38,803 nt of DNA from CAWBCI01 sp963787195. Lineage in GTDB: Bacteria > Bacteroidota > Bacteroidia > Bacteroidales > JAGOPY01. Position 1 is the stretch's first letter. Each line of letters begins with the position of its first letter. The stretch spans positions 1-38,803 of the forward strand of contig CAWBCI010000017.1 of the NCBI GenBank assembly GCA_963787195.1. Reading direction: 5' to 3'. Under the pieces are notes generated by a model. That model was not told the origin of the DNA. It saw nothing but the letters and a program-made list of their open reading frames with translations, and ran no database searches. A program made the translations under genes and the position numbers. This document shows, piece by piece, positions 18,261-26,217 of this stretch.

Positions 18261-19223
18261 ATGAAGAAGATATTAGTCATTGGTTCTGTGGGTCAGATCG
18301 GATCGGAACTGACCATGCGCCTCAGAGAAGTTTACGGCGCTTCGAATGTAGTTGCAGGTTATCGTAAAACCGAGCCGGGTAAAGAACTGGCCGAATCAGG
18401 CCCACTGGAAAGAGTGGATGCTACCGACCCGGTGAAAATGGCCGAAGTGGTGAAGAAATACAAGATTGATACTATCTATAACCTGGCGGCCCTGCTCTCA
18501 GCCGTGGCCGAAGGCAATCCTACCATGGCCTGGAATGTGGGTGTGGGTGGTGTATTCAACTGCCTCGAAGTAGCCCGCGAAAATAAATGCGCGATCTTCT
18601 TCCCAAGCTCTATCGGAGCTTTCGGAGCCTCCACCCCGCTCGACCATACCCCCCAGGATACGATCCAGAGGCCGGGAACCATGTACGGCGTGACTAAAGT
18701 CACCGGCGAACTGCTGAGCGACTACTATTACAAGAAATTCGGCGTGGATGCACGCGGACTGCGCTACCCGGGCATCATCTCCAACGTGACCCTCCCCGGC
18801 GGCGGCACCACCGACTACGCCGTGGAGATCTATTACGCTGCCATCAAAGACAAGAAATTCACCTGCCCTCTCCCGGCCGGAACTTTCCTGGATATGATGT
18901 ACATGCCCGACGCATTGGACGCCGCCATCAATGTGATGGAAGCAGATCCATCCAAACTGAAGCACCGCAATGCTTTCAACGTCTCAGCGATGAGCTTCGA
19001 CCCGGAGATCATCTACAAAGAGATCAAGAAACATATCCCCGACTTCGTGATGAACTACGATGTCAACCCCATGAAAAAAGCCATCGCCGACTCATGGCCC
19101 AACAGCATGGACGACAGCTGCGCCCGCGAGGAATGGGGCTGGAACCCGAAATGGAAACTGGATAATATGACGGTTGATATGCTGAAGGTTATCGGGGAGA
19201 AACATGCGAAGGGGCTCATTTAG
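18261..19223 (+). CDS. L-threonine 3-dehydrogenase, extended SDR type
   Basis: 320 aa NAD-dependent enzyme that oxidises threonine to 2-amino-3-ketobutyrate. It resembles UDP-galactose epimerase rather than zinc alcohol dehydrogenases, the form known from Flavobacterium and other Bacteroidota. The Rossmann motif is G8xxG11xxG14 (GSVGQIGSEL), the active-site serine lies in FFPSSIGAFG (about 113-122), and the YxxxK pair is Y142/K146 in MYGVTKVTGE. The C-terminal block SWPNSMDDSCAREEWGW is characteristic of this dehydrogenase group. Its product is the substrate of Kbl, encoded at 14962-16155 on the opposite strand. The gene appears richer in C-ending codons than its neighbours, consistent with high expression. 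Confidence 0.92.
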   Translation: MKKILVIGSVGQIGSELTMRLREVYGASNVVAGYRKTEPGKELAESGPLERVDATDPVKMAEVVKKYKIDTIYNLAALLSAVAEGNPTMAWNVGVGGVFNCLEVARENKCAIFFPSSIGAFGASTPLDHTPQDTIQRPGTMYGVTKVTGELLSDYYYKKFGVDARGLRYPGIISNVTLPGGGTTDYAVEIYYAAIKDKKFTCPLPAGTFLDMMYMPDALDAAINVMEADPSKLKHRNAFNVSAMSFDPEIIYKEIKKHIPDFVMNYDVNPMKKAIADSWPNSMDDSCAREEWGWNPKWKLDNMTVDMLKVIGEKHAKGLI

Positions 19224-19484
19224 AAAGTTTTATTGCTCTCGGCTTTCAAGTGGAAAGGTGAAAAGGTGATAAGGTGATAGAGTGATAAAGTCCTCATTTC
19301 GCATTTCATAATTATTGAGAACTGAATTTATTTGGGTTTTATCCGTTCCACCTGATTTTTTTATTACGCGGAGATCCACGGAGATATACACCGAGGTCCA
19401 CAGAGAATTCCCCTCCGTGGACCTCGGTGTAATAATAAGAAAGTTAGCTATTTGAATTATTTCTGGTAGAATCGCTACATCCCT
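19224..19484. repeat. Intergenic repeats with 15-bp hairpin
   Basis: Contains a GGTGATAAGGTGATAGAGTG-type degenerate tract (about 19249-19290). It also holds a long-stem hairpin, TACACCGAGGTCCAC (19387-19401) with GTGGACCTCGGTGTA (19417-19431), perfect over 15 bases around a 15-base loop. The hairpin lies between convergent gene ends (dehydrogenase and trkH), a position suited to termination of both, but no T-run follows. Confidence 0.75.
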
Positions 19485-20951
19485 CTACCTCTTCCAAAAA
19501 GCGGGAGAGAACAATATCAGCACAGTGAAAAGCTCCAGCCTTCCGATCATCATCAGGAAAGACAGGAACCATTTCCCGAATTCGGGTATATGGGCGTAAT
19601 TCCCGATTGGCCCCACGGTACCGAGTCCAGGACCAATATTTCCGAGCGTCGCGATACTTGCCCCGATTGCCGAATCGAAATCCAAACCAAGGAAGGACAT
19701 GACCATGGCACCTATGGTAAAGGTGATTATGTATAACTGGAAGAAGGCCATGACTTTATAAATGATCTCCTGGGAGATGGCCTTTTTATTCAGCCGTACC
19801 GGAATAATGGCATTGGGATGAACGGTCCTTTTCAGTTCCTGTCCGGCATTCTTGAAAAGCAGCAATTGCCTCACTACTTTGATCCCTCCTCCGGTCGAGC
19901 CGGCCATCCCGCCCACGAACATCAGCAGGAAAATAAAGAACCAAAGCTCTCCTGGCCATACAAGGTAATCTGAAGTTACAAAGCCGGTGGTAGTGACGAT
20001 GGAAACCACCTGGAAAAGTGAATCCCGGATTGCCCTTTCGTTGGTGATAGCCATATTGGTGATGAGAATGATGGAGATCACAATAGAAAATGTAAGCAGG
20101 ACATAGAGATAATTCCGGTATTCCTCGTCCCTCCATATATCCCTGATTTTCCCGTGAAGCGCCAGGTAATGAAGGGAGAAGTTGGTCCCGGCAAGCACCA
20201 TAAATACAATAATGACATATTGCTCATAGGGCGAAAAACCCGCAACACTCGTGTTCTTGGTGGAAAATCCACCGGTTGCCATGGTCGCAAAAGAATGACA
20301 TATCCCGTCGAAAAAGTCCATTCCGCCGAACATCAGAAAGGCAGTCTCCGCGAAGGTAAGCAAGATATAAATTCCCCAGAGCCTTTTGGCTGTATCGGTG
20401 ATACGGGGATGGAGCTTATCTTTGGTAACCCCGGGCATCTCGGCAATATAAAGCTGCATCCCGCCTATCCCAAAAAAGGGTAGTATAGCCACAGACAGTA
20501 CGATGATCCCCATACCTCCGATCCAGTGGGTCATGCTTCTCCAGAACAGGATGGAATGAGGCAGTGCTTCGACATCCGTGAGAATGGAAGCGCCGGTGGT
20601 AGTAAATCCCGACATGGTTTCAAAGAAAGCATCCGTGAAACTGGGTATGGCACCGCTCATTAAAAAAGGGATAGTCCCGAAAAATGAGATGATGACCCAT
20701 GCAAAGGAAACGATCACAAAACCTTCCCTCTTGGTGATAGTAGGGCTTTTCTGCTTCCTAGTCAGGGCCCAGATTATAGTTCCTGAAAATGAAGTTATCA
20801 GTCCTGAATAAAGCAATACCCAAGGATGTTCTTCTTTGAAATAAAATGCGAAGGGGAGACCGAGAGCCATAAAAAAGCCTTCCACCATCAGAAGAAATCC
20901 GATGACGTTAATGACTAATTTAAAGTTAAGCTCGGCCCTTTTTTGCACCAT
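19485..20951 (-). CDS. trkH: Potassium uptake channel subunit TrkH
   Basis: 488 aa polytopic membrane protein forming the K+ translocation pore of the Trk system. Four pore-loop repeats are visible around MSGFTTTGASI (about 112-122), MATGGFSTKNTS (about 222-233), VTTTGFVTSDY, and IATLGNIGPGLG near the C-terminus; each carries the selectivity-filter glycine. The length and helix pattern match TrkH/KtrB proteins. It starts 8 bases after the trkA stop, so both are translated from one message, with the NAD-binding gating subunit made first. Confidence 0.95.
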   Translation of the reverse strand: MVQKRAELNFKLVINVIGFLLMVEGFFMALGLPFAFYFKEEHPWVLLYSGLITSFSGTIIWALTRKQKSPTITKREGFVIVSFAWVIISFFGTIPFLMSGAIPSFTDAFFETMSGFTTTGASILTDVEALPHSILFWRSMTHWIGGMGIIVLSVAILPFFGIGGMQLYIAEMPGVTKDKLHPRITDTAKRLWGIYILLTFAETAFLMFGGMDFFDGICHSFATMATGGFSTKNTSVAGFSPYEQYVIIVFMVLAGTNFSLHYLALHGKIRDIWRDEEYRNYLYVLLTFSIVISIILITNMAITNERAIRDSLFQVVSIVTTTGFVTSDYLVWPGELWFFIFLLMFVGGMAGSTGGGIKVVRQLLLFKNAGQELKRTVHPNAIIPVRLNKKAISQEIIYKVMAFFQLYIITFTIGAMVMSFLGLDFDSAIGASIATLGNIGPGLGTVGPIGNYAHIPEFGKWFLSFLMMIGRLELFTVLILFSPAFWKR

Positions 20952-20959
20952 GTCTCATG

Positions 20960-22306
20960 TCATTTCGAATTGAACAGGTCATCCACTTTATGAATGGCTT
21001 CCGGAAGAGAGAATACCACAACTTTGTCGCCTTCCTGGACCTGCAGATCGCCCACAGCTATATAGCCGGCATTGTTCCTCACCACTCCGCCTATGATAGC
21101 TCCCTTGGGGAATTTGAGGCTCTTGAGGGGCTGGCGGGTGACCGGTGAATGCGGTTTGGCCAGAAATTCCAGCGCTTCTGCGTTGATCCCGCTCAGGCAT
21201 TTGATGGAGGTGACCTCTGAACTCATGGTAAAGCGGATGATATAACTGGCTGTCGACAATTTTTTACACACTATAGTGTCGATCCCAATGTTCTGGGAGA
21301 TATCGATATAATCGATGTTCTCAACCAGGGCAATGGTACGCTGCACACCGAACTTGCGGGCATGAAGGCAAGATAATATATTGGTCTCGGAGTTATTGGT
21401 GAGGGCAACAAAAGCGTCCATACCCTTAATGTCTTCATCTTCCAGGAGCTGGATATCCCGGGCATCCCCGTGGATTACCAGGGAGTTGTTCAGGTAATTG
21501 GCCAGGTTAACGGCCTTCTCCTTATCTTTTTCGATGATCTTAATATTCAGTTCTTCCTCCAGCCTGCGCGCGACTGTGCGCCCGACCCTTCCGCCGCCCA
21601 CCAGCATCACGTTCCGGATCTCAATCCGGGTCTTTCCGCCCAGCTTTAGCAGATCGTTGATACCTTCAGGTTTGGTAATCACATATGCCAGGTCATTTTC
21701 GAGGAACATGTCACTGCCTTTGGGTATGATGGTCTGGCTGTGCCGGTGAATGGCCACCGCCCTGAAATATAAATGAGAATATTCTTCTGCGAGCTGGTTC
21801 AGCGTCTTGTTTAGAACCGGCGCATTCTTCTCCAGGCGGATCAGGAAAAGGGTCAGTTTTCCATCTGAAAAATCGAAAGTCTCGGTGGCTGCTGTCTGTT
21901 TCAGCAAATCCACCACCTCGGCCGCCGCAATCTCTTCAGGGCAAACCAGGTAATCGATACCCATGCTTTTGAATATCTGGCGGTTTTCATCCGAAAGGTA
22001 TTCCAGTTTCTGTACCCGTGCTATGACTTTGCTGGCGCCCAATTGTTTGCCAAGCGAGGCCGTAAGTATATTCACCCTTTCTTCATGCAGTACTGAAATC
22101 AAAAGATCGGCCTTTTTTACATTGGCTCTTTTAAGATTTGAAATGGATGTGGAGTCCCCGATAATAGCCAATACATCCGTATGTGACTCGACCGTCTTCA
22201 TGAGTTCCTCATTCGGAACGATCATAGTTATATGATGGTCTTCCTTAGAAAGTTCCTGTGCAAGATATAAACCAACTTCGCCGTCTCCGGCAATTATTAT
22301 CCTCAT
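20960..22306 (-). CDS. trkA: Trk potassium uptake regulatory subunit TrkA
   Basis: 448 aa cytoplasmic gating protein with two RCK halves, each a TrkA_N Rossmann domain followed by a TrkA_C domain. The first NAD motif is GDGEVG (about 7-12) and the second GGGRVG (237-242). It binds TrkH and adjusts K+ uptake to nucleotide levels. The start codon is preceded by AAGGAGGA at a 6-base distance, an unusually good Shine-Dalgarno sequence for this phylum, where starts are mostly A-rich without one. Confidence 0.95.
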   Translation of the reverse strand: MRIIIAGDGEVGLYLAQELSKEDHHITMIVPNEELMKTVESHTDVLAIIGDSTSISNLKRANVKKADLLISVLHEERVNILTASLGKQLGASKVIARVQKLEYLSDENRQIFKSMGIDYLVCPEEIAAAEVVDLLKQTAATETFDFSDGKLTLFLIRLEKNAPVLNKTLNQLAEEYSHLYFRAVAIHRHSQTIIPKGSDMFLENDLAYVITKPEGINDLLKLGGKTRIEIRNVMLVGGGRVGRTVARRLEEELNIKIIEKDKEKAVNLANYLNNSLVIHGDARDIQLLEDEDIKGMDAFVALTNNSETNILSCLHARKFGVQRTIALVENIDYIDISQNIGIDTIVCKKLSTASYIIRFTMSSEVTSIKCLSGINAEALEFLAKPHSPVTRQPLKSLKFPKGAIIGGVVRNNAGYIAVGDLQVQEGDKVVVFSLPEAIHKVDDLFNSK

Positions 22307-22373
22307 TGAAAATCCTCCTTAAAACAATATGCAAAATTACATATTTTAAACGAAAGGGGAAAACATTCCCGAC

Positions 22374-22409
22374 ATTCTCGGGCTACGACTATAGTCGTAG
22401 CCCGAGAAT
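22374..22409. repeat. CTATAG-centred palindrome, type A copy 3
   Basis: Perfect 36-base palindrome with the same arms as 10925 and 14115 plus ATT/AAT extensions. It lies between the omega-amidase stop (22448, minus) and the trkA start (22306, minus), so in transcript order it follows the amidase and precedes trkA. Confidence 0.92.
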
Positions 22410-22447
22410 TTGTATATGGCAGGAATTCAAAGCTATAAATAGCTGTC

Positions 22448-23239
22448 TCAGGTAGAGAAACCAAAGTCATCCCAGTCGCGACCCACCTGGAATTTCGCGC
22501 GGAAATCATCCAGTTCTTTCCGCTTTAATATTATATTCTGTACAAAGCTTTCATTGGCTTTTACCTGGCTGATACTATTGCCTTTAGGGTCTATCACTGC
22601 TGAATCTCCGCTGTGAAAGATACCTTGTCCGTCAGCTCCTACCCGGTTCAGTCCGGCAACGTAGCACTGATTTTCAATGGCGCGGGCTGGTAGAAGCCGC
22701 TTCCAGGCAATGGCCCTGACTTCAGGCCAGTTTGCGACATAAATCAGGAGATCATAGCCGTATACTCCGTCGCGGTATGTATTCCGGCTCCATGCCGGGA
22801 ATCGCAGGTCATAACATACCAGGGGGCAAATATTCCAGCCTTTCAGCCCGACGATAAGCCTTTCTGTGCCCATGCTCATACGTTCATGTTCTCCGGCCAT
22901 GCGGAACAAATGCCTTTTATTGTAAATGCGGAAGGCCCCGTCGGGAGGCATCCAGATCAGGCGGTTGAAATATTGATCTTCTTCCCGGATTATAAGGGAA
23001 CCCGTAATAGTTATCCCGAGGGCCGCCGCCTTTTCCCGCATCCAGCTAAGAGTTGGGCCATCCATAGTCTCAGCGACAGGTGCCGGCTGGGTCATGAAAC
23101 CGGTATTGAACATCTCGGGGAGGATGATCAGGTCGCTACCTGAAACATCTTTCAGCAAGGCATCGAAATGTTCCAGGTTTCTATCTTTATCTCCCCAGAA
23201 TAAATGAGTTTGTACTAATGTGATACTCAGATCTTGCAT
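22448..23239 (-). CDS. Omega-amidase (YafV/NIT2-like nitrilase family)
   Basis: 263 aa carbon-nitrogen hydrolase. The catalytic triad is visible: E42 in LPEMFNTGF, K108 in YNKRHLF and C142 in VCYDLRFP. The Glu-Met-Phe and Cys-Tyr-Asp-Leu-Arg-Phe-Pro contexts are those of omega-amidases, which hydrolyse 2-oxoglutaramate (from glutamine transamination) or 2-oxosuccinamate to the dicarboxylic acid and ammonia. Its gene overlaps the upstream aminotransferase by 13 bases, so the producer and consumer of the omega-amide are translationally coupled. That makes omega-amidase more likely than other nitrilase activities. Confidence 0.92.
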   Translation of the reverse strand: MQDLSITLVQTHLFWGDKDRNLEHFDALLKDVSGSDLIILPEMFNTGFMTQPAPVAETMDGPTLSWMREKAAALGITITGSLIIREEDQYFNRLIWMPPDGAFRIYNKRHLFRMAGEHERMSMGTERLIVGLKGWNICPLVCYDLRFPAWSRNTYRDGVYGYDLLIYVANWPEVRAIAWKRLLPARAIENQCYVAGLNRVGADGQGIFHSGDSAVIDPKGNSISQVKANESFVQNIILKRKELDDFRAKFQVGRDWDDFGFST

Positions 23240-24384
23240 AATAAACGGGCTGCATTATCAAGGGTTTCTTCTTTTTTCGCAAAACAAAATCTCAGACTAT
23301 GATTGCTGAAACTGCTATGATAAAAGGGTGAAAGCGGTATGCTGGCGATCCCGTATTCTTTGGTCATGCGGATAGCGAATTCTGTTTCAGTTTCATCCGA
23401 AATAGCGCTGTAATCCAGCAATTGAAAATAAGTCCCGTAGGAAGGGATGATCCGGAAGCGGGAACTGCTCAGCGAATTCACAAAATAATCCCTTTTATCC
23501 TGGTAAAATTTCCCAAGTTTGAGGTAGTTTTCAGGATCCTCCAAAAACTCTGCAATGGCGTATTGGACTGGTGTATTACAGGCAAAGACTGTAAACTGGT
23601 GAACCTTTCTGAATTCATCCATCAGGTTTTCAGGGGCCAGCACATAGCCCATTTTCCAGCCGGTAGCATGAAATGTCTTTCCAAAGGAGCCCACCACAAA
23701 ACTGCGACGGGCCAGTTTTGGATAAAGGCAGGCGCTCTCATGCCGGATATTGTCAAAGATCAGGTGTTCATAAACCTCATCGCTTAAAACGATCAGGTCC
23801 TGCTTGTCGACCAGGGCTTCCAGCCTCTTCATGTCTTCCGCTCCTATCACGCTTCCCGTCGGGTTATGCGGGGAATTAATGATGATGAGACGGGTGCGGT
23901 TGGTGATCAAACGGGGAAGTTTTTCCCAGTCTATACGGAAATCCGGTAGCAGTAATTCGCAATATTTTACAGTTCCCCCGTGCAATTTAACGGAAGGGGC
24001 ATAGGAATCATAAGCCGGTTCTAAAACTATAACTTCATCTCCTTCCCTGACAATAGTGGAAATAACCGAATAAATAGCCTGGGTAGCGCCTGCAGTTATA
24101 GTGATCTCTTTATCCACATCATAATCGATCCCATACTGCTCCTTTACCTTAAGGGCAATGCTCCTCCTCAGCTCAGGCACTCCGGGCATAGGGGCATACT
24201 GGTTATAGCCCTTTTTCATGAAATGATTCACTTTCTCTATCAGCTGAGGGGCAATCTCAAAGTCAGGAAATCCCTGTGACAGGTTAATCGCATTGTGTTC
24301 GCCGGCAAGCTGCGACATCACTGCAAATATGGAGGTCCCGGTGCCTTGCAGTTTGGAGGTGATTACAGATGGAAATTTTTCCAT
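23227..24384 (-). CDS. Methionine/glutamine aminotransferase (YbdL/KAT-like)
   Basis: 385 aa class I/II PLP aminotransferase. The PLP lysine is K236 in GSFGKTFHATGWKMGY. Other marks are LSQGFPDF (about 35-42), NQYAPMPGVPELR (61-73) and INSPHNPTG (169-177). These sequences are typical of the YbdL/kynurenine-aminotransferase/glutamine-transaminase-K group. Such enzymes regenerate methionine from 2-oxo-4-methylthiobutyrate using glutamine, producing 2-oxoglutaramate, which the overlapping omega-amidase gene product would remove. The pair pulls an otherwise reversible transamination forward. Confidence 0.93.
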   Translation of the reverse strand: MEKFPSVITSKLQGTGTSIFAVMSQLAGEHNAINLSQGFPDFEIAPQLIEKVNHFMKKGYNQYAPMPGVPELRRSIALKVKEQYGIDYDVDKEITITAGATQAIYSVISTIVREGDEVIVLEPAYDSYAPSVKLHGGTVKYCELLLPDFRIDWEKLPRLITNRTRLIIINSPHNPTGSVIGAEDMKRLEALVDKQDLIVLSDEVYEHLIFDNIRHESACLYPKLARRSFVVGSFGKTFHATGWKMGYVLAPENLMDEFRKVHQFTVFACNTPVQYAIAEFLEDPENYLKLGKFYQDKRDYFVNSLSSSRFRIIPSYGTYFQLLDYSAISDETETEFAIRMTKEYGIASIPLSPFYHSSFSNHSLRFCFAKKEETLDNAARLLCKI

Positions 24385-24666
24385 TTACTGGGGAATTATT
24401 GGGTTTTTATCCCAACAAATTTAAGATAATATTGGAGAAATGGTGGAAAGTGAAAAAGTGGAAAGGTGGAAAAGTAATTTCGTGTTTTCTTAGTGTATTG
24501 GTGCTTAGTGGCTAAAAGGAGGCGGTGCTGAGGGGCTCCCGTTTTTTTTAGCCACGAAGGCTCCAAAACTCCAAGGTTTCACAAAGTCGTAGCCCCACTA
24601 TAGTGGGGCTACGGGAATTTTTTAGCGCCTCAATTTTAATCAATTATAAAAATAAAGTATAAACTT
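24385..24666. repeat. Downstream flank of the 24667-25596 gene: simple tracts and 91-base repeat
   Basis: Contains a GGTGGAAAGTG-type degenerate tract (about 24435-24475), a CTTAGTG-type tract (about 24487-24520), and copy 1 of a 91-base repeat (24546-24636). No ORF. Confidence 0.85.
24546..24636. repeat. 91-base direct repeat, copy 1 (with type B palindrome)
   Basis: 91 bases with 7 mismatches to 25943-26033, same orientation, 1,397 bases apart. The core 24588-24613 is a 26-base CTATAG-centred palindrome (type B; arms CGTAGCCCCA/TGGGGCTACG). The arms carry the same GTCGTAGCCC word as type A, but pointing toward the centre rather than away from it. Confidence 0.92.
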
Positions 24667-25596
24667 CTATTTTATAAGAATTTTACCATTCTTAATTAAG
24701 TCTGAATCACTATAAATTTTATAAAAATAAAGGCCTGGCCTATTTTGGAGATCAAAATCTATCTCCTGTTCTGGAATGATGCAATCCTGTAATACAACAT
24801 TTCCTAATTCATTGAATATAAGTATACTTAGGGGCAATGAATACTTCCAGGGATTTTCAATGTATAGTTTTATTTTCCCTTCGGATGGATTAGGATATAA
24901 ATAAATTATATTATTATTGGCATTAAATTCCTGAACGGAAAGACTCAAACAGGTATCAGTCTCCAAATTACATGAATCAGCAAATGAAGAAATCCAGATT
25001 AAACTGTCATTTTGATGAAAGCATCTCAAATAATTAATATACTCAAAGATTTCCATAGGTTCTATTAAACCGGTTTCTGCACCGATACCTTCCAATACCT
25101 GAATTAAAGGATAAGTTTGCATGCCATATGTGAATACCTTCCGGAATTGATTTCCGATTAAGGCTGAATCTATGGAATACACATAGAGATCAGGATAAGT
25201 ATAATTATTAAAAGTTTGTGGGACAGTATCTCCAACATTTAATTTGAAATCATAGAGTAAAACTTCTTCATCGGTTCCGGGTTGGAGAAAATATACTTTT
25301 TTATCATTAATATCATTCCTGTATGCCCCGGCATAGTTTGTCCCTAAGATATGTTGGGAACACTCGACATCATATTCTGTCTTATAAATTTTCTGATAAG
25401 TAAATTCATTTATTAAAGTATCATCTGAAATGAAATAATGAAAATGATTTGAGTAATATGGTATTATCCCGGGAGGATATGGGAGTGTCACTTCTTGCCA
25501 TACAGCATTTGAAACCGGAAAAGGAACATAGCTTTGTGATTGGCTATTTAATGCCAAAAGGCTAAAAGCAAATAGGATAATAAGAACGTTTTTCAT
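24667..25596 (-). CDS. Secreted protein with T9SS type A sorting domain
   Basis: 309 aa exported protein. An N-terminal signal peptide (about 1-20, ending LNSQSQS) precedes an uncharacterised beta-rich region with several cysteines. From about residue 235 a type IX secretion sorting domain is clear: YLYPNPSEGKIKLYI, an ILIFNELGNVV strand, PGLYFYKIYS, and the terminal GKILIK. It is exported across the outer membrane by T9SS and probably anchored at the surface. It is paralogous to the 36141-37058 protein: both begin MKN..LI with SQSY(V/I)PFP and share YLRCFH(Q/H)NDSL and LETDTC. The gene is flanked on both sides by a 91-base direct repeat. Biological role unknown. Confidence 0.85.
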   Translation of the reverse strand: MKNVLIILFAFSLLALNSQSQSYVPFPVSNAVWQEVTLPYPPGIIPYYSNHFHYFISDDTLINEFTYQKIYKTEYDVECSQHILGTNYAGAYRNDINDKKVYFLQPGTDEEVLLYDFKLNVGDTVPQTFNNYTYPDLYVYSIDSALIGNQFRKVFTYGMQTYPLIQVLEGIGAETGLIEPMEIFEYINYLRCFHQNDSLIWISSFADSCNLETDTCLSLSVQEFNANNNIIYLYPNPSEGKIKLYIENPWKYSLPLSILIFNELGNVVLQDCIIPEQEIDFDLQNRPGLYFYKIYSDSDLIKNGKILIK

Positions 25597-25648
25597 TTTG
25601 GTTTGGATTATTGATGAAAAAAGAATAACCTTGAATCTATGGTTTAAT
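25597..25648 (-). promoter_or_regulatory. Leader shared with the 36141 paralog
   Basis: Read on the minus strand, CAATAATCCAAACCAAA directly precedes the start codon (25597-25613), and ATTAAACCATAG lies at 25637-25648. Both are identical to the sequence before the paralog at 36141 and nearly the same distance from the ATG (52 against 51 bases). Confidence 0.75.
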
Positions 25649-25942
25649 AATTATAAGGCCAATTTAGGAAATAATTTAATACTGATAATTTGGAATAGAA
25701 ATAAATATAGGGGAGAAGTAGAAATAGAAAACTACGTAATTTAACCGCCAATTACACGCCAATTTAGTTATAACGAAAATTCGCAGATTAATCAATGAGC
25801 ATTGAGAAAGTGACATGGTGATAAAGTGATAAGGTGATAAGGTGGAAAAGTGGAATGGTGAACAGTGAACGGTGAACAGTAAAATCCTTAGTGATTAGTG
25901 TTTTTGTATTTATAAGTGGTCAGTGCTGTAAGTCAAAATTCC

Positions 25943-26033
25943 TTTTAGCCAGGAAGGCTCCAAAACTCAAAGGTTTCACAAAGTCGTACCCCCACTATAG
26001 TGGGGGTACGAGAAATTTTTAGCACCTCAATTT
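25943..26033. repeat. 91-base direct repeat, copy 2 (with type B palindrome)
   Basis: Second copy of the repeat at 24546. Its palindrome (25984-26011, 28 bases) has one base pair swapped relative to copy 1: the arm reads GTACCCCC instead of GTAGCCCC, and the other arm changes to match, so symmetry is kept. Confidence 0.92.
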
Positions 26034-26158
26034 CAAGCTATTGCAAAAACTCCTTCATCATCAAATTTGCTTTATAATTTTTATGATTAAGAATGAACTT
26101 TGATGATAGCCGGGTATCATCATTAAATCTTCATTATTTAACATAAAAAAGATCTTCG

Positions 26159-26166
26159 TACCTTCA
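26159..26166 (+). promoter_or_regulatory. Possible pgk promoter -7 element
   Basis: TACCTTCA differs by one base from TAnnTTTG, 51 bases upstream of the pgk start. Weak support. Confidence 0.3.
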
Positions 26167-26217
26167 ACAAAAAAACCAAAAAGGAGTTAATATTATATCA
26201 CTCTAAAAAAATATAAA

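Larger units (their letters stand above)
25597..26217. repeat. 621-base repeat-rich region between divergent genes
   Basis: From the T9SS gene outward: a conserved leader (25597-25648), AT-rich DNA, a GTGATAAGGTGATAAGGTGG-type tract (about 25807-25860), a GTGAACAGTGAACGGTGAAC tract (to about 25880), a degraded CTTAGTG tract, and copy 2 of the 91-base repeat (25943-26033). The pgk promoter region follows. No ORF worth calling. Confidence 0.85.

Noticed and set aside
20154..20483. 109-codon plus-strand open frame
   Set aside because: Antisense to trkH, which has all four pore loops.
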